Shown here: positions 5,699 through 12,724 of the stretch, one piece after another | Numbering within the stretch: position 1 is the stretch's first letter | Layout of the letters: every line of letters begins with the position of its first letter | From: an uncultured Clostridia bacterium | GTDB taxonomy: Bacteria; Bacillota; Clostridia; Peptostreptococcales; Anaerovoracaceae | Reading direction: 5' to 3' | Assembly: GCA_937900415.1 (NCBI GenBank) | Contig: CALCEY010000003.1 | Span: 1 to 17,665 of the forward strand | DNA length: 17,665 bases | The notes under the pieces: model-generated | The model's database searches: none | What the model saw: the letters and a program-made list of their open reading frames with translations, nothing else | What the model was told of the DNA's origin: nothing | Translations under genes and position numbers: made by a program

Positions 5699-7036
5699 AT
5701 GCAGAAAGAAATAACAAAAAGCATGGAAAAAATTTTTGAAGAGAGCTTTACTTCAGATGTTCAAAATCGTATAGCGATGAATTCAGCCGTTAAAAACGGA
5801 ATCAATGCTTCTGCGGAAAATTTCGCTGCTTTCAGAGAAACGAGGCATGAGTTTTCAATAGCTGTTGAAACGGGCGACATCACCAACCAGAAAGCATCGG
5901 GAAGATGCTGGATGTTTGCGGCTTTAAACGTTATGAGACTTGAAGTGATGGAAAAGCTCAATCTTGAGAGCATGGAGCTCAGTCAGAACTATCCGCTTTT
6001 CTACGATAAACTGGAAAAAAGCAATTATTTTCTGGAAAATATCCTCGAAACGTTGGAAGAACCATTGGAAGGCAGACTTGTAAATTATTTGCTGAAAGAC
6101 CCGCTGTGCGACGGCGGCCAATGGGATATGTTTTCCAACCTTGTAAAAAAATACGGTGCAGTACCGAAGGATGCAATGCCTGAATCAGCAGCCTCCTCAC
6201 AGACGGCGGAGATGAATCGCTATCTGACATGCAAGCTGAGAGAATTTGCATGCGTGCTCAGAGAGGCTTATGCTAAGGGCGAGAAAAAGGAAGCTCTCAG
6301 AGGCAGAAAAGAGGAAATGCTTGAGATCGTTTACAGGATGTTGTGCATAGCCCTGGGAACGCCTCCGAAGAAATTCACATATGAGACAAGAGATAAAGAT
6401 AAAAAATTCATAAGGATAAGCGACATAACGCCGCAGGACTTCTATAAAAAATATATAGGCCTTGATTTAGATGATTATATCAGCCTTATAAACGCACCTA
6501 CTGCCGACAAGCCTTATTTTAAAATGTATACGGTTCAGTATCTGGGAAACGTAAAGGAGGCAGGCGGAGTAAAATATTTAAATCTTCCGGTGGAAGAACT
6601 TAAGCGCGCAGCGATAGCACAGCTCAGCGATGGTAAAGCGGTATGGTTCGGAAGCGACGTGGGACAGAGAAGCTCGCGTACCGGAGGTCTGCTGGATCTG
6701 AACGTTTATGATGTTGAAAGCCTTTTCGGAACAGCTTTCCCTATGAGTAAAGCTCAGAGACTGGACTATGGCGAAAGTTTGATGAATCATGCCATGGCCC
6801 TTACGGGCGTCAATATAGGCGAAGACGGAAAGCCTGTTCGCTGGCGTGTTGAGAACAGCTGGGGAAAAGACGCAGGAAAAGACGGCTACTATGTTATGAG
6901 CGACAAATGGTTTGACGAATATACATATCAGGTAGTAGTAAATAAAAAATATCTTACCGATGAACAGAGAGAGCTGCTCGGCCAGGAGCCTATTCAGCTG
7001 AAACCGTGGGATCCTATGGGAAGTTTGGCGAGATAA
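5699..7036 (+). CDS. pepC: Aminopeptidase C / bleomycin hydrolase family cysteine peptidase (C1B)
   Basis: PepC is a cytoplasmic papain-fold aminopeptidase that trims N-terminal residues from imported peptides; family members form hexamers with the active sites facing an inner cavity. The 445-residue length is typical. The catalytic triad is visible: Cys70 in QKASGRCWMFA (with Gln64 for the oxyanion hole), His364 in NHAMALTGV, and Asn386 in VENSWGKD. There is no signal peptide or membrane segment, which fits cytoplasmic action. The ATG at 5699 follows a strong GAGAGGAGAGAG site at 5682-5693. It is flanked by terminators on both sides, so it is probably monocistronic. Its position just before the M19 dipeptidase and peptide transporter supports a role in peptide use. 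The C-terminus ends MGSLAR; in characterised family members the C-terminal tail reaches into the active site cleft. Confidence 0.95.
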   Translation: MQKEITKSMEKIFEESFTSDVQNRIAMNSAVKNGINASAENFAAFRETRHEFSIAVETGDITNQKASGRCWMFAALNVMRLEVMEKLNLESMELSQNYPLFYDKLEKSNYFLENILETLEEPLEGRLVNYLLKDPLCDGGQWDMFSNLVKKYGAVPKDAMPESAASSQTAEMNRYLTCKLREFACVLREAYAKGEKKEALRGRKEEMLEIVYRMLCIALGTPPKKFTYETRDKDKKFIRISDITPQDFYKKYIGLDLDDYISLINAPTADKPYFKMYTVQYLGNVKEAGGVKYLNLPVEELKRAAIAQLSDGKAVWFGSDVGQRSSRTGGLLDLNVYDVESLFGTAFPMSKAQRLDYGESLMNHAMALTGVNIGEDGKPVRWRVENSWGKDAGKDGYYVMSDKWFDEYTYQVVVNKKYLTDEQRELLGQEPIQLKPWDPMGSLAR

Positions 7037-7081
7037 TATAAAGTAGAAGTCACGTGCAGAGACGGGAGAAAAAAGATTATG

Positions 7082-7112
7082 AAAGACGCTTTCGCAGTAA
7101 AGCGTCTTTTTT
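7082..7112 (+). terminator. Terminator of the aminopeptidase gene
   Basis: AAAGACGCTTT (7082-7092) pairs perfectly with AAAGCGTCTTT (7099-7109) across a 6-base loop and ends in six T residues (7107-7112). Confidence 0.93.
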
Positions 7113-7163
7113 ATGTGAAGCTAAAGTAACGATACTAAAAAAGGCGCTTTGAAAAAATAAATT

Positions 7164-7179
7164 TGTAAACTGGTTTACA
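7164..7179. promoter_or_regulatory. Palindromic operator candidate upstream of the dipeptidase-transporter operon
   Basis: TGTAAAC-TG-GTTTACA is a perfect 7-bp inverted repeat with a 2-bp centre, 74 bases before the dipeptidase start. The right arm contains TTTACA, a possible -35 element, with TGATAA (7198-7203) as a poor -10 at 18 bp. A dimeric regulator bound here would cover the promoter. The regulator cannot be named: the arms recall BirA half-sites but the spacing is wrong. Confidence 0.5.
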
Positions 7180-7196
7180 GAATTCAACGTGATACA

Positions 7197-7225
7197 GTGA
7201 TAAAATTTCTACAAAAAATTATCAC
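7197..7225. repeat. Inverted repeat GTGATAA / TTATCAC in the dipeptidase leader
   Basis: GTGATAA (7197-7203) and TTATCAC (7219-7225) are perfect inverted arms 15 bp apart, 28 bases before the start codon. GTGATA is also directly repeated at 7189-7194. The 10-mer CAGTGATAAA (7195-7204) is identical to 271-280 in the GATAA array upstream of the LCP gene, so both may be bound by the same regulator. Confidence 0.4.
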
Positions 7226-7252
7226 ATATTTAAAAGACTGTGAGGTGAATTT

Positions 7253-8278
7253 ATGAACAATCTTGAAAAAGCAGTATCACTGCATAGAAAATGGCCGTCC
7301 GTAGACGCCCACCTTGATTTGGCGTCAGAGGTTTTCTACCGCAGAAAAGACGGCATGAACGCGGTGATAGAGAAAATTTACTTAGATAACTGGAAAAAAA
7401 GCGGATTCAAGCTTATAGTATCCTCCTTGTTCGTCGATTCTGAATATCCGGCGGCAGACCTCAGACAAACGCTGGAGCAGATAGCGGCGATAAAAAAGGA
7501 CATAGAGGAGTCGAAGGAAAAACTTGTTCTGGTCACCGACAAAAAAGGATTGGAAGAGGTTCTCTCTTCGGAAAAGATAGGCATCATGCTTTCTTTTGAA
7601 GGTATGGAAGCGATAGAAAACAATTTAGAGCTTTTAGACATATTTTATGAGCTGGGAGTTCGCGGAGCAGGCCTGGTATGGAGCCGCAGAAATTTCATAG
7701 CCGACGGCTGCATATCTGAAAAGCACCCGCAGGGAGTGCACGGAGGATTGACTGAATTCGGAGTCGCCGTAGTCAAGAAGATGGACAGTTTGAACATGTT
7801 TTTCGATGTAAGCCACCTGAACGACGTAGGTTTCTGGGATTTGATGAAATTCAGCACAGGTCCTGTTATAGCCTCTCACTCCGACTGCCGGGCAGTATAT
7901 CCGATTAACAGGAATCTTGACGATGAGCAGATAAAAGCTATCGCTGAGAGGGGCGGCGTTATAGGAATGAATGCGATAAAGTACATTCTCGGCGTAGAAA
8001 ACGAGGCTGAAAGAATAAGCAAGCTTTGCGACCATATAGACCATATAGTTTCGCTGGTAGGCGCAGAACATGTAGGCTTCGGATTTGATCTTTGCAACAA
8101 CTGTATGGACGTATTGAGGAAGGCGGATACCCCGAAATCGGATTATGACGCGCTTTACAACCACAGCGAGGCAACGCTGATAACTGAAGAACTTATCAAA
8201 CGTGGATACGCTGAAGAAGATTTGCAGAAGATAATGGGAGGAAATTTCCTGAGAGTATATGGAACGGTTCTCAAATAA
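7253..8278 (+). CDS. Membrane dipeptidase-like metallopeptidase (peptidase family M19)
   Basis: M19 enzymes are zinc dipeptidases with a TIM-barrel amidohydrolase fold; bacterial members hydrolyse dipeptides, some including D-residues. The 341-residue protein keeps the metal ligands and active-site pattern: DAHLDL with His20 and Asp22, SFEGME with Glu116, DVSHLN with His188, ASHSDCRAVYPINRNLDD with His209, and HVGFGFDL with Asp279. No signal peptide or membrane segment is present, so it is likely cytoplasmic despite the family name. The ATG at 7253 follows GTGAGGTGA. No terminator separates it from the permease gene 83 bases downstream, so it probably belongs to the peptide transporter operon and cleaves the dipeptides brought in. 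Substrate specificity is not readable from the sequence. Confidence 0.92.
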   Translation: MNNLEKAVSLHRKWPSVDAHLDLASEVFYRRKDGMNAVIEKIYLDNWKKSGFKLIVSSLFVDSEYPAADLRQTLEQIAAIKKDIEESKEKLVLVTDKKGLEEVLSSEKIGIMLSFEGMEAIENNLELLDIFYELGVRGAGLVWSRRNFIADGCISEKHPQGVHGGLTEFGVAVVKKMDSLNMFFDVSHLNDVGFWDLMKFSTGPVIASHSDCRAVYPINRNLDDEQIKAIAERGGVIGMNAIKYILGVENEAERISKLCDHIDHIVSLVGAEHVGFGFDLCNNCMDVLRKADTPKSDYDALYNHSEATLITEELIKRGYAEEDLQKIMGGNFLRVYGTVLK

Positions 8279-8361
8279 CCATTGCAATTATAAAGTGATT
8301 GACTTAAATAATTTTCTTCTTTGAAAGTGTTTGAGACCTGACTGAAAAGGAGAGGTAAAAG

Positions 8362-9279
8362 ATGGGAAGATATTTTATCAAGAGAGTAGCCCTTGCGCTG
8401 CTGACCCTGTTTTTTATAATGACGCTTACCTTTGTCCTTATGCACGCTATTCCGGGCGATCCATTTGACGCTCAGAATATCCAGAGGGCTGAGATAAGAG
8501 AAGCGATGTATGCTAAATACGGCCTTGACAAACCGGTGATTGAGCAGTATGCAAAATATATGACTGACTTCATCCGGGGAGATTTCGGCGTATCTTACCA
8601 GAAAACCGACACGACGGTAAATGAAATAATAGCTACAGGAGCGCCGTATTCGATGACTATAGGACTGTGGGCCTCCGCGCTCATAGTGGTTGTGGGTGTA
8701 ACAGCCGGCATTATAGCGGCTCTTAGACATAATCGTATAGCTGACAGAATCCTGATGATACTGGCTACCATCGGAGCTACCATACCGAGTTTTGTAATAG
8801 CTGCGGGATTTCTTTACATATTCAGCAGTAAACTGGGTTGGGTGCCGTCGTTTGGCGTAGGCACATGGAAGCATTACATAGGACCTATCATATCGGTTTC
8901 TGTTTTCAGTATAGCATTCATATCAAGACTGGCAAGAACTTCGGTACTGGAAGAAATGAATAAGGACTATATCAGAACGGCGAGAGCGAAAGGAACTCCT
9001 GAGGCGCTGGTAATAACCAGACATGCGCTCAGAAATGCAATGATACCGGTCGTAACCTACGTCGGACAAATGATAGCGGGTATAGTTACCGGCTCCTTCG
9101 TCGTGGAAAAAGTATTCGGAATGCCGGGCATAGGATATCTGTTTACCGAGAGTATCTTAAACAGAGATTATACCGCAATTATGGGAATAACAGTATTTTT
9201 CAGCGTACTGCTGATAATATCCATTCTAATAGTGGATATGTTATATGTATTGATAGACCCGCGCATTAAATATGATTGA
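8362..9279 (+). CDS. oppB: Peptide ABC transporter permease, OppB/DppB family
   Basis: This 305-residue inner-membrane permease shows about six membrane segments and the family N-terminus (GRYFIKRVALALLTLFFIM), followed by the MHAIPGDPF block. The cytoplasmic EAA loop that docks on the ATPases is at 206-225 (TARAKGTPEALVITRHALRN), and the C-terminus VLIDPRIKYD is characteristic. It forms the translocation channel with the OppC-type permease encoded next. The start follows AAAGGAGAGG (about 8347-8356). The gene lies between the M19 dipeptidase and oppC in one operon. Whether it takes dipeptides or longer oligopeptides (Dpp versus Opp) cannot be decided; the adjacent dipeptidase favours short peptides. 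Confidence 0.95.
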   Translation: MGRYFIKRVALALLTLFFIMTLTFVLMHAIPGDPFDAQNIQRAEIREAMYAKYGLDKPVIEQYAKYMTDFIRGDFGVSYQKTDTTVNEIIATGAPYSMTIGLWASALIVVVGVTAGIIAALRHNRIADRILMILATIGATIPSFVIAAGFLYIFSSKLGWVPSFGVGTWKHYIGPIISVSVFSIAFISRLARTSVLEEMNKDYIRTARAKGTPEALVITRHALRNAMIPVVTYVGQMIAGIVTGSFVVEKVFGMPGIGYLFTESILNRDYTAIMGITVFFSVLLIISILIVDMLYVLIDPRIKYD

Positions 9280-9293
9280 CATGGAGAATGGAC

Positions 9294-10634
9294 ATGGATA
9301 GATTGCATAAAAAAGAGACGAGACGAAAAAGAAACGGATCAGAAAACGTTTCTGAAAATATTTCCGAAAACGTTTCCGGCGCAGTGACCATAACTCCCGA
9401 AATGTGGAACAAAGCGCCTGAAGAATCAAAAGACAGCGAAAGAGTCTCAAGAAAGAGTCTTACTTTTGCACAGGACGTATGGCAGAGACTGAGAAAAAAC
9501 AAGGTTGCTCTCGTGAGCTTTATAATAATTATCATATTGATTTTAAGCGCAATAATAATACCTTGTTTCTGGAAGTTTTCATACTCCGATCAGAATCTGG
9601 ACTTTGCAAATATACCTCCTAGCATGGAGTGTTACGATATAGGCGGCGATGAGCTGCTGTATATAACAAAGGATTACAGAGCAATACTTGTATCAAAGGA
9701 CGGAGAGCTTCTCTCCTCATGCGAGCAGAAAAACAGTACGGATGAAAGAGTCAATGTATACGATGTGAACGGGAAAGAACTCAGTGTCGACTACAGCCTG
9801 TATTTTGAGGCCAACGACAAATATTCAAAGCTTGAAAGAAGAGCTCAGAAAGATCCATCGGTAGATCTGGCAGAAGCACGTCATGAACTGAACAATACAC
9901 CGGAATATACTGTAAACTACGATGGTCGCGAACTGACAGAGCAGGTAAGCGTCAGAAACAAGACTTATATCTTCGGGTCTGATAACCTGGGAAGAGACGT
10001 ATTTATAAGGATAATATACGGTGCGAGAATTTCCCTTACCATAGGCTTTGTAGCTGCTCTGGTAAACTTTGTAATAGGCGTCTTTTACGGCGGTATTTCA
10101 GGATATTTCGGCGGCATGGTAGACAGCATAATGATGAGAGTGGTTGAAATCATAAGCGCAATACCCATGATGCTTTACGTAATACTGCTGATGGTAATAC
10201 TGGAACCGGGACTTAAAACCATAATCGTAGCGCTCAGTATCACATATTGGGTAGCAATGGCTCGTATAGTCAGAGCGCAGGTTCTGACCATGAGAGAACA
10301 GGAATTTGTTCTGGCAGCCAAGACGCTGGGGGCTTCAACAAGGAGAATTCTTACGAAGCACCTGATACCAAATATAATGGGTCCCGTAATGGTAGCCCTG
10401 ACAATGCAGATACCTAATGCGATATTTACCGAAGCATTCCTGAGCTTTGTAGGGCTGGGTGTTTCGGCGCCTATACCTTCATGGGGCAAACTGTGTAACG
10501 ACGCCCTTGCGGGAATGTTTACGTACCCATATCAGCTGTTGTTTCCGGCGCTCATCATTTCCATAACCATTCTTGCGTTTAACCTGTTTGGCGACGGCTT
10601 GAGGGACGCCCTTGATCCTACGCAGAGAAAATAG
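9294..10634 (+). CDS. oppC: Peptide ABC transporter permease, OppC/DppC family, with large extracytoplasmic insertion
   Basis: The second permease is 446 residues, against about 300 for ordinary OppC. After a charged N-terminus with an ENVS-ENIS-ENVS repeat (17-28) comes TM1 (71-91), then an insertion of about 110 residues (112-222) before the conserved FGSDNLGRD (227-235). The permease core and EAA loop (AAKTLGASTRRILTKHLIPN, 341-360) and the C-terminal GDGLRDALDPTQRK are normal. The insertion has repeated YDxxG(x)EL units at 114-121, 156-163 and 208-214, suggesting beta hairpins facing the binding protein. The start is placed at ATG 9294 because GGAG at 9283-9286 gives 7-base spacing; TTG 9276 and ATG 9288 are in frame but less well placed. 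The gene starts 14 bases after the oppB stop. Related long OppC proteins may exist in Clostridia. Confidence 0.93.
   Translation: MDRLHKKETRRKRNGSENVSENISENVSGAVTITPEMWNKAPEESKDSERVSRKSLTFAQDVWQRLRKNKVALVSFIIIIILILSAIIIPCFWKFSYSDQNLDFANIPPSMECYDIGGDELLYITKDYRAILVSKDGELLSSCEQKNSTDERVNVYDVNGKELSVDYSLYFEANDKYSKLERRAQKDPSVDLAEARHELNNTPEYTVNYDGRELTEQVSVRNKTYIFGSDNLGRDVFIRIIYGARISLTIGFVAALVNFVIGVFYGGISGYFGGMVDSIMMRVVEIISAIPMMLYVILLMVILEPGLKTIIVALSITYWVAMARIVRAQVLTMREQEFVLAAKTLGASTRRILTKHLIPNIMGPVMVALTMQIPNAIFTEAFLSFVGLGVSAPIPSWGKLCNDALAGMFTYPYQLLFPALIISITILAFNLFGDGLRDALDPTQRK
9342..9377 (+). repeat. Three tandem 12-bp repeats in the 5' end of oppC
   Basis: Units of 12 bp (9342-9353, 9354-9365, 9366-9377) of the form GAAAAyrTTTCy encode ENVS, ENIS, ENVS. 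Each unit contains an AAAACGTTT- or AAAATATTT-like near-palindrome. The repeat keeps the reading frame, so copy number could vary without disrupting the gene. Confidence 0.7.
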
Positions 10635-10646
10635 GAGGCAGAAAAA

Positions 10647-11672
10647 ATGACGGAAATTTTAAAAGTAAAAGATCTTAGGATTTCTTTCTTCACTCATGTA
10701 GGAGAAGTTAAAGCCATACGCGGAGTGGATTTTTCCGTGAAAGAGGGCGAAATCGTCGGAATAGTCGGCGAGTCTGGCAGCGGCAAAAGTGTTACATCCC
10801 TTTCGGTGATGGGTTTGCTTCAGCGTCCGGGAAAAGTAATCGGAGGCGAGATACTGTTTAAAGGAGAAGATCTCCTGAAAAAATCAAAACGCGACATGGT
10901 CAGTCTGAGGGGCAACGAAATATCTATGATATTCCAGGACCCGATGACCAGCATGAATCCTGTATATACAGTGGGGAGACAGATAGAAGAGGCCATTTCA
11001 AACCATATGAAGCTCAGCAAAGAGGAACTTAAGGCCAAAACTGTTGAAATGCTTGATATGGTTAAGATACCATCTCCGGAACAGAGAGTAAAAAACTATC
11101 CTCATGAATTCAGCGGAGGAATGAGACAGAGAGCCATGATTGCCATGGCGCTGGCCTGCGGACCTGATTTGCTTATCGCAGACGAACCGACTACTGCTCT
11201 TGACGTTACAATACAGGCGCAAATAGTCAAGCTGATGAAGGATATAAACGAAGAACTTAATACATCAATAATTTTCATAACCCATGATTTGGGAGTGGTG
11301 GCGGATATATGCCAGAGAGTTATAGTTATGTACGGCGGTTTGATAATGGAAGAAGGAACGGTAGATGAGATTTTCTATAATCCGAGACATCCTTATACCA
11401 TGGGACTTCTCCATTCGATTCCCGAAGTGTCATCGGGAGAGAAGACCAGACTTATACCGATAAAAGGAACTCCGCCGGATCTTCTGAATCCTCCGCAGGG
11501 TTGTCCGTTTTTCGACAGGTGCGAATATGCGATGGAAATATGCAGAAAAACGCAGCCGCTGTACTTTGAGGAAGGCGAGGGCCACAGGACAATGTGCTGG
11601 CTGATGCATCCCGACGCTCCTGTAAACAGCAAGTATGAAAAACAGAAAGGGGGCGTTGAAAGTGGAAAATAA
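10647..11672 (+). CDS. oppD: Peptide ABC transporter ATP-binding protein, OppD/DppD family
   Basis: OppD is one of the two cytoplasmic ATPases that power peptide import. The 341-residue protein has Walker A GESGSGKS (41-48), Q-loop Gln97 in MIFQDP, signature FSGGMRQR (155-162), Walker B LLIADE (175-180) and the switch His213 in ITHDLG. The C-terminal oligopeptide-transporter extension is present (NPPQGCPFFDRC), with four cysteines at 286, 292, 299 and 317; in some family members this set binds an iron-sulfur cluster. A perfect AGGAGG (10633-10638) overlaps the oppC stop codon and sits 8 bases before the ATG. The 3' end overlaps the oppF start. All catalytic motifs are intact. Confidence 0.96.
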   Translation: MTEILKVKDLRISFFTHVGEVKAIRGVDFSVKEGEIVGIVGESGSGKSVTSLSVMGLLQRPGKVIGGEILFKGEDLLKKSKRDMVSLRGNEISMIFQDPMTSMNPVYTVGRQIEEAISNHMKLSKEELKAKTVEMLDMVKIPSPEQRVKNYPHEFSGGMRQRAMIAMALACGPDLLIADEPTTALDVTIQAQIVKLMKDINEELNTSIIFITHDLGVVADICQRVIVMYGGLIMEEGTVDEIFYNPRHPYTMGLLHSIPEVSSGEKTRLIPIKGTPPDLLNPPQGCPFFDRCEYAMEICRKTQPLYFEEGEGHRTMCWLMHPDAPVNSKYEKQKGGVESGK

Positions 11673-12651
11673 CAAAGCCGAAAAAACGCTTCTGAAAGTA
11701 GAAGGTCTTAAAAAGTATTTTGTAAAAAGCAGCGGCGTCATTAAACGCAAAGTAGACTACATAAAAGCTGTAGACAACGTTTCCTTTTCGATAAAGAAGG
11801 GTGAAACCTTCGGCCTTGTAGGCGAAAGCGGCTGCGGTAAATCCACATGCGGACGTACTATAATAAGATTGTACGAACCTACTGACGGAAAAATCATTTA
11901 CGACGGAAAAGATATAACGAAGCTTCCGGAAAAAGAACTGATGGAATACCGTCAAAAGATGCAGATGATATTCCAGGACCCATACGCATCTCTTAATGGA
12001 AGGATGACTGTACTGGATATCGTCGGTGAACCTATTGATATACATGGAAAGCTTAAGGGCAAAGAAAGAGAAGAAAAGATTCTGCAGTTACTGGAAGCCG
12101 TAGGCATGAATGCAGACCATGCCAGCCGCTATCCTCATGAATTCAGCGGAGGACAAAGGCAGCGAATCGGAATAGCCAGAGCGCTGGCTGCGGAGCCGGA
12201 ATTCATAATCTGTGACGAGCCGATATCGGCTCTTGACGTTTCGATACAGGCGCAGGTAGTGAATATGCTGGAGGATTTGCAGGAAGAGCTCAATCTTACA
12301 TATCTTTTCATAGCCCACGACCTTTCGATGGTGCGCCATATATCAGACAGGATAGGCGTAATGTATCTGGGGAGCATAGTTGAAACGGCAGAGAGCGATG
12401 AGCTTTATGAAAATCCTATTCATCCGTATACGCAGGCTTTACTCTCGTCGGTTCCTGTACCGGATCCGAGATTTAACCGACAGATAGAGCGTATATATCT
12501 TGAGGGCGATATACCGACGCCGCTGAATCCGCCGTCAGGCTGCAAGTTCAGAACGAGATGCAGATTTGCGACGGCAAAGTGCGCGGAGGAAACCCCTGAA
12601 ATGAAAGAAGTTAAAGAAGGGCATTTTGCAGCGTGTCACCTGATTAAATAA
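11662..12651 (+). CDS. oppF: Peptide ABC transporter ATP-binding protein, OppF/DppF family
   Basis: This is the partner ATPase of OppD. With the start chosen it has 329 residues: Walker A GESGCGKS (54-61), Q-loop Gln105 in MIFQDPYASLN, signature FSGGQRQR (161-168), Walker B FIICDE (181-186), His219 in IAHDLS, and a C-terminal extension with cysteines at 294, 300, 307 and 325. GTG at 11662 is preferred because the AAAGGGGG site (11646-11653) is 8 bases upstream; ATG 11635 would extend the protein by 9 residues but would place that site inside the gene, and TTG 11656 is too close to it. The start overlaps the oppD stop by 11 bases, so translation is coupled. Confidence 0.94.
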   Translation: MENNKAEKTLLKVEGLKKYFVKSSGVIKRKVDYIKAVDNVSFSIKKGETFGLVGESGCGKSTCGRTIIRLYEPTDGKIIYDGKDITKLPEKELMEYRQKMQMIFQDPYASLNGRMTVLDIVGEPIDIHGKLKGKEREEKILQLLEAVGMNADHASRYPHEFSGGQRQRIGIARALAAEPEFIICDEPISALDVSIQAQVVNMLEDLQEELNLTYLFIAHDLSMVRHISDRIGVMYLGSIVETAESDELYENPIHPYTQALLSSVPVPDPRFNRQIERIYLEGDIPTPLNPPSGCKFRTRCRFATAKCAEETPEMKEVKEGHFAACHLIK

Positions 12652-12669
12652 TTCAAACTTATTCTAAGG

Positions 12670-12693
12670 CAGAAATCCCATAAGAGGGTTCTG
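12670..12693 (+). other. Intercistronic hairpin between oppF and oppA
   Basis: CAGAA (12670-12674) pairs with TTCTG (12689-12693), and CCC (12677-12679) with GGG (12686-12688), leaving a 2-base bulge and a 6-base loop. There is no T-tract. Such a stem just upstream of the binding-protein gene could protect the oppA segment of the mRNA after cleavage, allowing more binding protein than membrane components. Confidence 0.45.
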
Positions 12694-12724
12694 AATATAA
12701 AGTGAAAAAAAGGAGGAATAAGGT

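Noticed and set aside
7164..7179. BirA (biotin) operator
   Set aside because: The TGTAAAC/GTTTACA arms resemble BirA half-sites, but BirA sites have a spacer of about 15 bp, here only 2, and no biotin gene is nearby.
8310..8328. CodY box upstream of oppB (AATTTTC...TGAAAGT)
   Set aside because: The two arms are 5 bp apart instead of 1, so the 15-bp CodY consensus is not met; the absence of a clear promoter also argues against control at this point.
8155..8874. Minus-strand open frame of 239 codons across the M19 end and oppB start
   Set aside because: It lies opposite two strongly supported genes, crosses their boundary, and has no recognisable domain or start signal.
9276..9293. Earlier starts for oppC (TTG 9276 or ATG 9288)
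   Set aside because: TTG 9276 lacks a ribosome binding site and ATG 9288 is only 1 base from the GGAG; ATG 9294 has proper spacing.
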